This document shows, in pieces, positions 14,521 to 22,872 of a stretch of DNA of 64,000 bases. The DNA is from Streptomyces sp. ACA25. GTDB lineage: Bacteria; Actinomycetota; Actinomycetes; Streptomycetales; Streptomycetaceae. Each line of letters opens with the position of its first letter. Position 1 is the stretch's first letter. The translations under genes were made by a program, and so were the position numbers. The DNA lies in contig NZ_JAQKPV010000001.1 in assembly GCF_028200735.1 (NCBI RefSeq), forward strand, positions 1 through 64,000. The letters are read 5' to 3'. The notes below the pieces were generated by a model. The model did not search any database. It was not told the DNA's origin and worked only from the letters and a program-made list of their open reading frames with translations.

Positions 14521-14979
14521 ATGGCGCTGCCCGAGTACGGACTCAAGGTTCTGGTGACCGGTACCGCATCGGATTCCCACACCTGGAACCTGGTGTTTCT
14601 TCAGCTGTTCCTCGAAGAGCTGAATCACCGGGTGGTCAATCTCGGCCCCTGTGTGGACGGCGAACTGCTCGCCGCCGAATGCGCGGCGCACCGTCCGGAC
14701 CTGGTGCTCATCAGCAGTGTCAACGGCCACGGCTACCGCGACGGCCTGACCGCCGTCACCCGGCTGCGCGCCGACCGGGCCGGTGCCACCGTCCCGGTCG
14801 TCGTCGGCGGCAAACTCGGGGTGGCCGGCGCCTGTGACGCGGAGGCCGCGGCCCGCCTGCTGCGGGCCGGCTGCACCGCGGTCTTCGACGACGGGGACCT
14901 GGACGCGCTGCGGGACTTCCTGACCGGACTCGCAGCCGGCGGGCGGCTTCCCGCGATGCGCGGACGGAGCACCGCATGA
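14521..14979 (+). CDS. B12-binding small subunit of a glutamate-mutase-type enzyme (MutS/GlmS-like)
   Basis: This 152-residue cobalamin-binding domain has the base-off/His-on signature DSHTWN with Asp18 and His20. It also has SSVNGHGYRDG, matching the S-x-x-x-GHG loop of GlmS, and a VVGGKL strand. Glutamate mutase rearranges L-glutamate to (2S,3S)-3-methylaspartate. Clusters for vicenistatin-type macrolactams and some lipopeptides use it to make that building block. The usual Gly after His-x-x is Asn here, which I believe also occurs in biosynthetic versions. The stop overlaps the next ATG by 4 bases (ATGA), so the two subunits are translationally coupled. Confidence 0.9.
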   Translation: MALPEYGLKVLVTGTASDSHTWNLVFLQLFLEELNHRVVNLGPCVDGELLAAECAAHRPDLVLISSVNGHGYRDGLTAVTRLRADRAGATVPVVVGGKLGVAGACDAEAAARLLRAGCTAVFDDGDLDALRDFLTGLAAGGRLPAMRGRSTA

Positions 14980-17432
14980 CCGCCACCATGACCGCGCCCG
15001 CCGCAGCCGCCCCGGCCGGCCCCGCGCCCGTCCCGTCCTTCGGCCGCTTCGTCGCCGAGGCCGCCGACGCCGGCCGGCTCGTCGTCCAGCCCCGCATGGG
15101 CTACAGCGATCCCCGCCGGATGCGCACCGGCCTGGAACGCACGAAGTTCGCCGCCGCGACCACCGTGGGCACCCTGACCATCGACAGCTACACCCGGGTG
15201 GGCGACCGGACATCCGCCCAGGACTGCCTCGCCGAGGGCGTACCGCTCAACGGCTACCCGATCACCGCGCACACTCCGGAGCGCACCCGGGAGCTGCTCG
15301 ACGGGATGCTGGACGCCTCGTTCCCCATCCAGGTCCGGCACGGATCGTCCCGGCCCGAGGCCATCATCCGGGCCCTCACCTCGGCGGGACTGGACGCCAC
15401 CGAGGGCGGTCCCGTCTCCTACTGCCTGCCCTACGGACGGACCCCGCTGCGGGAGTCGGTGGACAACTGGGCACGCGGCTGCGAACTGCTCGCGACCCTG
15501 GTGCCCGGCCCGCGGACACCGCACGTGGAGAGCTTCGGCGGCTGCATGCTGGGCCAGCTGTGCCCGCCGGACCTGCTGATCGCCCTCAGTCTGCTGGAGG
15601 GGATGTTCTTCGCCCAGCACGGCATCCGGAGCGTCTCGCTGAGCTACGCCCAGCAGACCAGTGCGGCGCAGGACGAAGAGGCGGTGCACGCGCTGCGGCG
15701 GCTGGCCGGTGAGTTCCTGCCGGCGGACGTCGACTGGCATGTGGTGCTCTACACCTACATGGGCGTCTTCCCGCTGACCGAGAGCGGGGCGACCCGGCTG
15801 CTGGAGCAGTCGGCGGAACTCGCCGTCCGGTCCGGAGCCCGCCGACTGATCGTGAAGACCGCAGCGGAGGCACACCGGATCCCCACCGTGGACGAGAACG
15901 TCCGCGCCCTGGCGGCCGCCGCGTCGACAGCGGCGCTCACGCCCCGCCCCGCGCCCGGCGGCCCGCTGTGCGACAGCGAGGTCTACACGCAGGCCCGGGC
16001 CTTCGTCGAAGCGGTGCTCGGGCTCGGCGAGGACACCGGGGCCGCCCTGCGCGCCGCCTTCGCCCGGGGCTATCTCGACATCCCGTACTGCCTGCACCCG
16101 GACAACTCCGGACGGTCCAGGAGCTTCCTCGACGCCTCCGGGCGGCTCCGCTGGTCGGACGTGGCCTCGATGCCGGTACCGGCCGGGTCCGCCCCCGGCC
16201 GGCGGACCGTCATGACGTCCGCCCGGCTCCTGTCGGCGCTGCACGGCGTCGCCCGCACTTTCGACCGGGCGGAGCCGGCCGGCCCCTGCTCGCCCGCACC
16301 TGTCACCGACCTCACCGGGGACCGGCCGGAGCCGCCCGCCCCGCGACACCGCACCAGCTCTCAGACGCCTCACCAACCCAGAAAGCCGGGAGACCAGATG
16401 CAGCAGATGGACGTCGAACAGGCCACGCACGGCAGCACGGACGGACCCGCGGACGGCAGCCGGCCCCCGGAGCTCGGTGAGCACCTGCGCTCCCCCGCAC
16501 TGCGGAACGCCATGCTGGTACAGCAGGAAGCGCTGTACGCGGCCCGGGAGTTCCTGCGCGCCCAGGACTTCACCGAGCTGCTTCCCCCGCTGATCGGCCC
16601 GGTCACCGACCCGGGCGGGCGCGGCGCCAAGGCCCTGGACGTCGACTACTACGGGCGCCCGTACAAGCTCATGACCAGCGCCATCCTGTACAAGCAGGCG
16701 TCACTGCGCGGCTTCCCGAAGCTCTTCTACATCGCCCCGAACGTGCGCGTGGAGCCGCCGGAGACCGCCGGCACCGGCCGTCACCTCGTGGAGTTCCACC
16801 AGATCGACGTCGAGATGGCCGGTGCGAGCCGCGAGGACGCGCAGGAGCTCGCGGCCGGCCTGCTCGGCCACGTCGTCGCCCACGTCTGGCGCACGGTGCC
16901 CGGCACGCTGGAAGCCCTCGGCCGCGACCGGCTGGACTTCGCCGAGCTGCTGTCGGGGAAGTTCGGCGAGTGCACGCACGCCGAGGCCGTGGCACGGCTG
17001 CGGGGCCTCGGCCACCCGCAGAGCCCCGACGCCGAGATCGACTGGCACGGCGAGAAGGTGCTGTCGCTGGAGGCGGACCGGCCGTTCTTCATCAACGACT
17101 ACCCGAAGGGCTCACGCGGCTTCTACGACCGCGAGGACCCCGACCGTCCCGGTGTGCTGCGCAACTTCGACCTGATCGCGCACGGCGGGTTCGGTGAACT
17201 GGTCAGCGGCAGTGAACGGGAGGCCGACTACGCCACCGTCGTCACCCGGATGCGGGAGAGCGGGGAGAACCCCGCCAAGTACGCCTGGTACCTGGACCTG
17301 GCCCGGGAGGGCATCGAGAACAGCGCCGGCTTCGGGATGGGGCTCCAGCGGCTGGTCCGCTTCCTCACCGGGCTGGACGCCCTGTGGCAGGTCAGCGCCT
17401 ACCCGAAGCTCCCCGGGGTGATGGCACCGTGA
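14976..17432 (+). CDS. Fusion of glutamate mutase large subunit (MutE/GlmE-like) and an AsnRS-like class II synthetase core
   Basis: One 818-residue frame with no internal stop joins two enzymes. Residues about 20-435 match glutamate mutase E: VQPRMGYSD, TIDSYTR, LNGYPIT, PIQVRHG and EGGPVSYCLPY. A low-complexity linker (about 435-495) follows. Residues about 498-818 are a class II aminoacyl-tRNA-synthetase core of the AsnRS/AspRS type. They carry motif 2 around NVRVEPPETAGTGRHLVEF and motif 3 GFGMGLQRL with its Arg, but no anticodon-binding OB domain. Anticodon-less AsnRS paralogues can make asparagine or load amino acids onto non-tRNA acceptors. An internal ATG at 16398 has GGGAG 5 bases upstream, so a free synthetase domain may also be made. 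The mutase product, 3-methylaspartate, is the obvious candidate substrate (inference). Confidence 0.85.
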   Translation: MTATMTAPAAAAPAGPAPVPSFGRFVAEAADAGRLVVQPRMGYSDPRRMRTGLERTKFAAATTVGTLTIDSYTRVGDRTSAQDCLAEGVPLNGYPITAHTPERTRELLDGMLDASFPIQVRHGSSRPEAIIRALTSAGLDATEGGPVSYCLPYGRTPLRESVDNWARGCELLATLVPGPRTPHVESFGGCMLGQLCPPDLLIALSLLEGMFFAQHGIRSVSLSYAQQTSAAQDEEAVHALRRLAGEFLPADVDWHVVLYTYMGVFPLTESGATRLLEQSAELAVRSGARRLIVKTAAEAHRIPTVDENVRALAAAASTAALTPRPAPGGPLCDSEVYTQARAFVEAVLGLGEDTGAALRAAFARGYLDIPYCLHPDNSGRSRSFLDASGRLRWSDVASMPVPAGSAPGRRTVMTSARLLSALHGVARTFDRAEPAGPCSPAPVTDLTGDRPEPPAPRHRTSSQTPHQPRKPGDQMQQMDVEQATHGSTDGPADGSRPPELGEHLRSPALRNAMLVQQEALYAAREFLRAQDFTELLPPLIGPVTDPGGRGAKALDVDYYGRPYKLMTSAILYKQASLRGFPKLFYIAPNVRVEPPETAGTGRHLVEFHQIDVEMAGASREDAQELAAGLLGHVVAHVWRTVPGTLEALGRDRLDFAELLSGKFGECTHAEAVARLRGLGHPQSPDAEIDWHGEKVLSLEADRPFFINDYPKGSRGFYDREDPDRPGVLRNFDLIAHGGFGELVSGSEREADYATVVTRMRESGENPAKYAWYLDLAREGIENSAGFGMGLQRLVRFLTGLDALWQVSAYPKLPGVMAP
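16388..16400 (+). promoter_or_regulatory. Internal ribosome site and ATG at the mutase/AsnRS-like junction
   Basis: GGGAG (16388-16392) lies 5 bases before an in-frame ATG at 16398, exactly where the AsnRS-like half begins. It may allow separate synthesis of the synthetase half, or be a relic of two ancestral genes. Confidence 0.5.
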
Positions 17433-18772
17433 CCGGGCTGCGGGCAGCGGGTTTCCCGGAGCGCGAGGTGCGCGCCCGGGCCCGCAACGGCACGGCCGAG
17501 GCGTTCCCGCCGGCCTCGGCCTACGGCCGGGAGCTGTTCGGCGCCGGTGACGACGGCTCCGCCGCGGTCCCCGACGCCCTGGACCGGGCCCGGCTCGTCC
17601 CTCCGGTGTTCATGCCCCAGCGCCTGGAGAAGCTCATCGATCTGGGCCGGGAGCCGCTGCACGACGACGTGGACCTGCGTACGGAGGTCGGAGGGTTCCC
17701 CAGCTCGCTGCCACTGTTCCTGTCCGCGTTCGGTTCGACCCGGGCCGGCAACGGCGACCTCGGGGTCGCGGCGAGCCGGCAGGCGGCCCGGCTGGGCATC
17801 CCCATGGTGATCGGCGAGAACATGGTGCCGGTGCACGGATACCGGCACGACGCCGCAGCTCCGGAGCGCGCCGCGCTGCCGTCCCGGATCGGTGCCTACA
17901 CCGACCACCTGCCGGACGGACTCGGCGCGGTGGTGGTGCAGCAGAGCACGGAGGACGCCGACTCCGAGGTGTGGAACCTCGTCTACAGCGACCCGGTGAG
18001 CCGGCCGCTGCTGGATTCCGGACGGCTGGCGTTCGAGCTGAAGATCGGTCAGGGAGCCAAACCCGGGCTCGGCGGGATGACCGTCACCGGGACCGCCGAC
18101 TCGGCGCGGCTGGCCGGCCGGTTCGCCGTCCGGAACGTCCTCGGCGACGACTCGGAGCACCGGCTGCGCTGCGCGAGCCCCGGCACCTTCACCGAGGAAA
18201 TCGTCCGCCAGCAGCTGCGCTTCATGCGGAACAACTTCCCGCGGGCCCGCGTCTGGGTGAAACTGCCGCCGGGCCGGGACGTGGCCCGGGCCGCCGCCGT
18301 CGCCTGGCGGGCCGGAGCGGATGCCGTGACCGTCGACGGGGCGGAGGGCGGCACCGGTTGGGCGCCGCGCGTCTTCCTGGACGAGGTCGGGCTGCCGCTC
18401 GCCGAGTGCCTGCGCCGCATCGGCCCCCCCGAGGGATGCCTGCTGGTGGCGGGACGGATGGCGGAGGGCGGCCGGGCGGTCCGCGCGCTCGCGATGGGGG
18501 CCCGGGCCGTAGGGCTGGGCCGGGCCGCGCTGATCGCGGTCGACGAGGACCCCGAGGAGGGCCTGATACGGCTCGCCGGAACCCTCGCGCTGGAATGCCG
18601 CCTGCTGATCAGCGCGCTCGGCAAGTACCACCCGGCCGCGCTGGACCCCGACGACCTGTGGTGGCCCCCCGCTCAGGACGTCCCCCACCCGACGGCCGGC
18701 GACCCCGCCCGTCCCGCCTCCCGGGACCGCGCCGCGGCCGGTCACCCGGCACGGACCGAGGAGACACTGTGA
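17429..18772 (+). CDS. GltB-like FMN-binding glutamate synthase family protein
   Basis: This 447-residue protein matches the central FMN barrel of glutamate synthase. It has IGQGAKPGLGG (about residues 204-214) and TVDGAEGGTGWAPR, the two best-known motifs of that domain. The amidotransferase and most of the iron-sulfur regions are absent. Relatives without an amidotransferase include the N-methylglutamate synthase subunit and enzymes that reductively aminate or oxidise amino acids. The substrate here is unknown; a 3-methylaspartate- or glutamate-derived keto or imino acid would fit the context. The GTG at 17429 overlaps the preceding TGA. The Pro/Ala-rich last 40 residues look disordered. 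Confidence 0.8.
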   Translation: MTGLRAAGFPEREVRARARNGTAEAFPPASAYGRELFGAGDDGSAAVPDALDRARLVPPVFMPQRLEKLIDLGREPLHDDVDLRTEVGGFPSSLPLFLSAFGSTRAGNGDLGVAASRQAARLGIPMVIGENMVPVHGYRHDAAAPERAALPSRIGAYTDHLPDGLGAVVVQQSTEDADSEVWNLVYSDPVSRPLLDSGRLAFELKIGQGAKPGLGGMTVTGTADSARLAGRFAVRNVLGDDSEHRLRCASPGTFTEEIVRQQLRFMRNNFPRARVWVKLPPGRDVARAAAVAWRAGADAVTVDGAEGGTGWAPRVFLDEVGLPLAECLRRIGPPEGCLLVAGRMAEGGRAVRALAMGARAVGLGRAALIAVDEDPEEGLIRLAGTLALECRLLISALGKYHPAALDPDDLWWPPAQDVPHPTAGDPARPASRDRAAAGHPARTEETL

Positions 18773-19698
18773 CCGCGCTGCTGGAAGTCGCCTGCCACCT
18801 GCCCGGGCAGCCCGTCCCGATCGAGGACACCGCTCCCCGGACCGACACCGGCCGGCACGAGATGCGGATCTTCCGCCGGTTCTACGGCCTGGACGCGGTG
18901 CACCGCGCACCCGGCCAGGACCTGTGCGCCCTGCACGCCGCCGCGGCCCGCTCGCTGGCCTCGCTCCGGGGCCAGGAGCACCGGGTGCGCTATGTCGCAC
19001 TCGCCCGCACGGTGTCGACCGTCGCCCCCGCCGACCGGCTGCCCCCCGAGGAGGTGTGCGCGGCACTCGGACTGCCGCACGCGGTGGCCTTCACCGTCAC
19101 CCAGCACGCCTGCGCGAGCGGACTGCTCGCGGTGGACGCCGTCGGCCGGCTACTCACGGCCGACGGCGACCCGGACGCGCTGGGCCTGGTGCTGATGGGT
19201 GAACGAGTGTTCCTGGAGTCCCTGCAGCAGGTGCCCGGAAGCACAGTGATGGGCGAGTCCACCGCCGCCGTACTCGTCACCGCCGACGGCGCACGCGACC
19301 GGCTGCTGAGCTACGCCACGCACACCGACGGCCGGCACGCCGAAGGCACCCCGCCGCTCCCGGTGGCCCCGGAGTTCTTCAAGGAGCACAACACGCTGCT
19401 GGCCGGCGTCATCCGGGAGGCCGTGCAGACCGCCGGCATCGAGCTGACCGACCTGGCGCTGGTCCTCCCGCACAACGTCAACCGGACGGTCTGGCGGCGC
19501 CTGGCCACCGACCTCGGGCTGAGCCGCGACCAGATCTTCCTCGACAACATCCCGGTGACCGCCCACTGCTTCGCCGCCGACCCCTTCATCAACCACGTCC
19601 ACGCCCGCGAACGGGGCCTGCTGCACCCCGGCGACCTCTACCTGATGGCCACCGTCGGACTGGGTTCCACGTTCTCCGCCGCCGTCCTGCGCCACTGA
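18769..19698 (+). CDS. 3-oxoacyl-ACP synthase III-like (KAS III) condensing enzyme
   Basis: This 309-residue thiolase-fold protein has a nucleophile Cys115 in QHACASGL, His235 in LPHNVNRTVW, and Asn260/His266 in NIPVTAHCFAADPF, consistent with an active KAS III. Such enzymes condense an acyl thioester with malonyl-ACP, or in some pathways transfer an acyl group to an O, N or S nucleophile. The GTG start overlaps the preceding TGA. A cysteine-less KAS-like protein is encoded 3 kb downstream (22873-23805), so the active form may be a heterodimer. The acceptor could be the free ACP of this operon (inference). Confidence 0.85.
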   Translation: MTALLEVACHLPGQPVPIEDTAPRTDTGRHEMRIFRRFYGLDAVHRAPGQDLCALHAAAARSLASLRGQEHRVRYVALARTVSTVAPADRLPPEEVCAALGLPHAVAFTVTQHACASGLLAVDAVGRLLTADGDPDALGLVLMGERVFLESLQQVPGSTVMGESTAAVLVTADGARDRLLSYATHTDGRHAEGTPPLPVAPEFFKEHNTLLAGVIREAVQTAGIELTDLALVLPHNVNRTVWRRLATDLGLSRDQIFLDNIPVTAHCFAADPFINHVHARERGLLHPGDLYLMATVGLGSTFSAAVLRH

Positions 19699-19757
19699 AC
19701 CCGCCCACCCGCACCGCTCCCTCCTCACCCCCTCCAGCACAGAGAAGGACCCCGACC

Positions 19758-21167
19758 ATGCCCCCACTCGTATCTGAGGCACCCCCGGCAGCCCCGGCCT
19801 TCCTCATGGGCGTGAAGCACGCCTGCACCACCGACCCGGACACCCCGTTCGTGCTGCTCGGCAACTTCGAGGTCGAGGACGAATGGGCCCGGGGCGAGGC
19901 CGGACTGCCCACCGTCAGCGGCCGGGAGTCCACCGCGATCGTCAACCGGATGGACGAGTTCACCCTGCTGCTCGCGGGCAAGGCCGACCACGTCATCCTC
20001 AAGTCGGCCCCGGACCCCGGCTACCTGGCCTACCTGGAGGACCTGGGCATCGACCTGCCGCACATCCTGGTCACCGACGTCAACGATCCGGCCCGCTCCG
20101 TCAGCGCCGACGCGCTGGACTCCCCCCGGCTGCTCCGGGCGCTGCGGGAGCTGGCGGCCGGCGGCGCCCACCTGTGGCCGCACGGAATGTCCGCCACCGA
20201 GGAACAGCTGTGCGAGCTGACCGGCCTGCGGGCCGCGCTGCCCCCGGCCGCCCTGGTGAAAGCCGTCAACAGCAAGATCTACAGTCGGCGCCTCGCCGAC
20301 GAGCTGGGCCTCGACCAGGCACGGGGCTGGGCGTGCGAGACGGTCGAGGAGTTCGCCGCCGCCGCGGACGAGGCGGCGGCCGGCCCGCTGGCCGCCGGGC
20401 GCCGGGTCGGCATCAAGGACGCGTACGGAGTGTCCGGCAAGGGCATCGTGGTCGTCGACGACGCACGCCGGCTGGGGCAACTCGTCCGCATGGTGACGCG
20501 CGCCGCGGCCAAGTCCGGCGACAACCGGGTGAGCCTGGTCATCGAGGAGTGGGCCGACAAGGCCGTCGACCTCAACTACCACTTCACCGTGGGCCGCGAC
20601 GGCACGGTCCGATTCGACTTCGTCAAGGAAGCGATCACCGACAAGGGCGTCCACAAGGGGCACCGGTTCCCGGCCCGGATCAGCGAGGAGCACGCCGCCG
20701 CGATCGAGCGGTGCGCCGCCCGCCTCGGCGCCCGGCTGGCCGCCGACGGCTTCCACGGCGTGGTCGGGGTGGACGCGATCATCACCACCGACGGCGCACT
20801 GCTGCCGGTGCTGGAGATCAACGCCCGCAACAACATGTCGACCTACCAGACCACCCTGCAGGAACGGTTCATGCGGACCGGCTCCGTGGCGGTCGCCCGC
20901 CAGTACGACCTGTCCCTGACCGGCCGGCACACGTTCGCCGAACTGCGGGAGCTCCTCGGCCCGCTGCTGTTCGACGCCGCGAGCGGATGCGGGCTGCTCG
21001 TCAACAACTTCGCCACGGTCAACGCCGCCGCCCCCGACGAGGACAGCGGACGCACCCACAGCGGCCGCCTGTACGGCCTGCTGCTCGGCGAACGCGAAGC
21101 CGACCTCGCCCACCTCGACCACGCCATTGCCGAGCGCCTCCGGAAGGACCGCCCCGCCCATGTCTGA
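19758..21167 (+). CDS. ATP-grasp amino acid:carrier protein ligase (BtrJ-like)
   Basis: This 469-residue ATP-grasp enzyme has a pre-ATP-grasp N-terminal part. Its nucleotide-binding features include KAVNSKIYSRRLADELG, GIKDAYGVSGKGIVVV and the metal-binding VLEINARNNMS. BtrJ of butirosin biosynthesis joins L-glutamate to the carrier BtrI as a thioester. This gene sits directly before a BtrK-like decarboxylase and a free ACP, the same trio. With a glutamate mutase upstream, the loaded amino acid could be 3-methylaspartate rather than glutamate. The ATG at 19758 follows GAAGGA. The last 8 bases overlap the decarboxylase gene. Confidence 0.85.
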   Translation: MPPLVSEAPPAAPAFLMGVKHACTTDPDTPFVLLGNFEVEDEWARGEAGLPTVSGRESTAIVNRMDEFTLLLAGKADHVILKSAPDPGYLAYLEDLGIDLPHILVTDVNDPARSVSADALDSPRLLRALRELAAGGAHLWPHGMSATEEQLCELTGLRAALPPAALVKAVNSKIYSRRLADELGLDQARGWACETVEEFAAAADEAAAGPLAAGRRVGIKDAYGVSGKGIVVVDDARRLGQLVRMVTRAAAKSGDNRVSLVIEEWADKAVDLNYHFTVGRDGTVRFDFVKEAITDKGVHKGHRFPARISEEHAAAIERCAARLGARLAADGFHGVVGVDAIITTDGALLPVLEINARNNMSTYQTTLQERFMRTGSVAVARQYDLSLTGRHTFAELRELLGPLLFDAASGCGLLVNNFATVNAAAPDEDSGRTHSGRLYGLLLGEREADLAHLDHAIAERLRKDRPAHV

Positions 21168-22449
21168 GCCGACCGCACCCGACCACCCGAACGCCGTGCA
21201 GGGCATCGACTTCACCGAGCTCACCGAGCGCTTCGGCACCCCGCTGTACGTCTACGACGGCGAGGTGATCACCCGCCAGTACCAGCAGCTGCGGGACGTC
21301 CTGCACCCCGGCGTGGAGATGTTCTACTCGCTGAAGGCCAACCCCAACATCAGCGTCTGCGCCCTGCTGAACAGCCTGGGCGCCCGGGCCGAAGTGTCCT
21401 CGCTGACCGAGCTGGTCACCGCGCAGCGCGCCGGGGTCCCCGCCGGACAGATCATGTTCCTGGGTCCGGGCAAGAGCGCCACCGAGATCACCGCCTGCCT
21501 CAAGGACGGCATCACCGTCATCTGCGAGTCGTTCGGCGAGCTGGACCTCATCGACGAGATCGCGGCCGGCCTGGGCACCACCGCCGCCGTGGTGCTGCGG
21601 GTCAACCCGAGCTTCGCGGTCAAGGGCGGCGGCCTGACCATGGGCGGCAAGCCCCGCCAGTTCGGCATCGACGAGCAGGCCCTGCTGGACGCCCCGGACC
21701 TGGCCGCCCGGCACAGCTCGGTGCGGCTCTGCGGCTTCCAGGCGTACATGGGCACCCGCATCCTGTCCGAGGACGTCATCACCGAGAACACCGAGCGGAT
21801 CCTGGACCTCGTCGAACGGCTCTCCGAGCGGCTCGGCGTCCCGCTGGACGTGGTGGACGTCGGCGGCGGCCTCGGCGTCGCCTACTTCACCAACGAACGG
21901 GACCTGGACGTCGCGGTGCTCGCCGAACGCGTCAACCCGCACTTCGCCCGCTTCGCGCAGAACCACCCGGACACCCGGATGGTCATGGAGCTCGGCCGGT
22001 ACCTGGTGGGCCACAGCGGCACCTACGCGGTACGGGTGCGCTACGTCAAGGAGTCCATGGGCGAGCGGTTCGCCGTGGCCGACGGCGGCACCAACCACCA
22101 CATGGCCGCCGTGGGCATCGGCTCCTTCGTCAAGCGCAACTTCCCGATGCGCATGCTCAACCGGCCCGCCGGGCCGGACACCGTCCGGTGGAACGTCACC
22201 GGCCCGCTGTGCACGCCCAACGACACCCTCGGCAAGGCCGTGGACCTGCCCGCCGACCTGCGGCCGGGCGATGTGGTCGGCGTGGAACGTTCCGGTGCCT
22301 ACGGGCCGACCGCGTCCCCCGTCCACTTCCTCAGCCACGGCTACCCGGCCGAGGTGCTCGTCCACAAGGGACACGCCCGGCTGGTCCGCAGCCGGGACGA
22401 CGCCGAGAGCCTGCTCGGCCAGCAGATCCTGCACGACTTCCGCGCCTGA
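21160..22449 (+). CDS. PLP-dependent fold-type III decarboxylase (BtrK/LysA-like), likely acting on an ACP-bound amino acid
   Basis: This 429-residue alanine-racemase-fold decarboxylase has a PLP lysine at Lys59 in FYSLKAN, a phosphate-binding DVGGGLGV loop and GPLCTPND, the substrate Cys motif of the diaminopimelate/BtrK group. BtrK decarboxylates glutamyl-S-ACP to 4-aminobutyryl-S-ACP. With 3-methylaspartyl-S-ACP the product would be 3-amino-2-methylpropionyl-S-ACP if the free alpha-carboxylate is lost. The ATG at 21160 (MSEPTAPD) is chosen over an upstream in-frame ATG at 21127 because GGAAGGA precedes it and it overlaps the ligase stop. A tandem-repeat spacer separates it from the ACP. 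Confidence 0.88.
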   Translation: MSEPTAPDHPNAVQGIDFTELTERFGTPLYVYDGEVITRQYQQLRDVLHPGVEMFYSLKANPNISVCALLNSLGARAEVSSLTELVTAQRAGVPAGQIMFLGPGKSATEITACLKDGITVICESFGELDLIDEIAAGLGTTAAVVLRVNPSFAVKGGGLTMGGKPRQFGIDEQALLDAPDLAARHSSVRLCGFQAYMGTRILSEDVITENTERILDLVERLSERLGVPLDVVDVGGGLGVAYFTNERDLDVAVLAERVNPHFARFAQNHPDTRMVMELGRYLVGHSGTYAVRVRYVKESMGERFAVADGGTNHHMAAVGIGSFVKRNFPMRMLNRPAGPDTVRWNVTGPLCTPNDTLGKAVDLPADLRPGDVVGVERSGAYGPTASPVHFLSHGYPAEVLVHKGHARLVRSRDDAESLLGQQILHDFRA

Positions 22450-22480
22450 CACCCGTACCGGCCACCGCCGGCACGGCACG

Positions 22481-22570
22481 CACCACCCCGCACCGCACCA
22501 CCCCGCACCGCACCACCCCGCACCGCACCACCCCGCACCGCACCGCACCACCCCGCACCGCACCGCCTCA
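22481..22570 (+). repeat. 15-bp tandem repeat between decarboxylase and ACP genes
   Basis: The unit CACCACCCCGCACCG occurs about five times, with one or two extra CACCG pentamers near the right end. It fills most of the 149-base spacer in an operon where the other joints overlap. C-rich, G-poor DNA of this kind stays unstructured in RNA and is prone to copy-number change. It leaves the ACP ribosome site AAGGAG intact. Confidence 0.9.
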
Positions 22571-22598
22571 TCCACCCGCAGAACCCAAGGAGCCCGTC

Positions 22599-22868
22599 AT
22601 GACCACTGCCCCCGCCCAGCCCACCACCCGCGCGCAGCTCATCCCCGCCATCGTCACCGCGCTCTCCGAGGTACTCGGCCAGGAGCTCACCGACGTCACC
22701 GAGGACACCCGCCTCTTCGACGACCTGCAACTCGACTCCACCAGCGTGCTCAGCCTCCTGCTGGCCCTGGAGGACGGCCTCGGCCTGGAGGTCGACCCGG
22801 AGAGCCTGGAGCACCACCACCTGGAGAGCGTCGGGTCGCTGGCCGGCTACGTCGCCGAGGCCCGGTGA
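22599..22868 (+). CDS. Free-standing acyl carrier protein
   Basis: This 89-residue ACP has the phosphopantetheine site in LQLDSTSVLSLL at Ser47, flanked by the usual acidic helix II. It follows the ATP-grasp ligase and decarboxylase, as BtrI goes with BtrJ and BtrK, so it should carry the amino acid while it is decarboxylated. The Sfp-type transferase downstream can prime it. The start ATG at 22599 follows AAGGAG. A long in-frame extension upstream runs through the tandem repeat and is not coding. Confidence 0.92.
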   Translation: MTTAPAQPTTRAQLIPAIVTALSEVLGQELTDVTEDTRLFDDLQLDSTSVLSLLLALEDGLGLEVDPESLEHHHLESVGSLAGYVAEAR

Positions 22869-22872
22869 CCCG

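Noticed and set aside
14521..16334. Mutase considered as methylmalonyl-CoA or isobutyryl-CoA mutase
   Set aside because: The large part shows glutamate-mutase motifs (TIDSYTR, PIQVRHG, EGGPVSYCLPY) and no CoA-mutase TIM-barrel signature.
16398..17432. AsnRS-like region considered as a housekeeping aminoacyl-tRNA synthetase
   Set aside because: It lacks an anticodon-binding domain, is fused to a mutase and lies inside a biosynthetic operon.
16398..17432. Treating the AsnRS-like gene as fully separate from the mutase
   Set aside because: No stop codon separates them in the given sequence. The internal start is recorded as a possibility only.
21127..21159. Upstream in-frame ATG for the PLP decarboxylase
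   Set aside because: It lies well inside the ligase gene; the ATG at 21160 has a good ribosome site and the family N-terminus.
22481..22570. Tandem repeat considered as a CRISPR array
   Set aside because: Units are contiguous 15-mers without spacers, and no cas gene is present.
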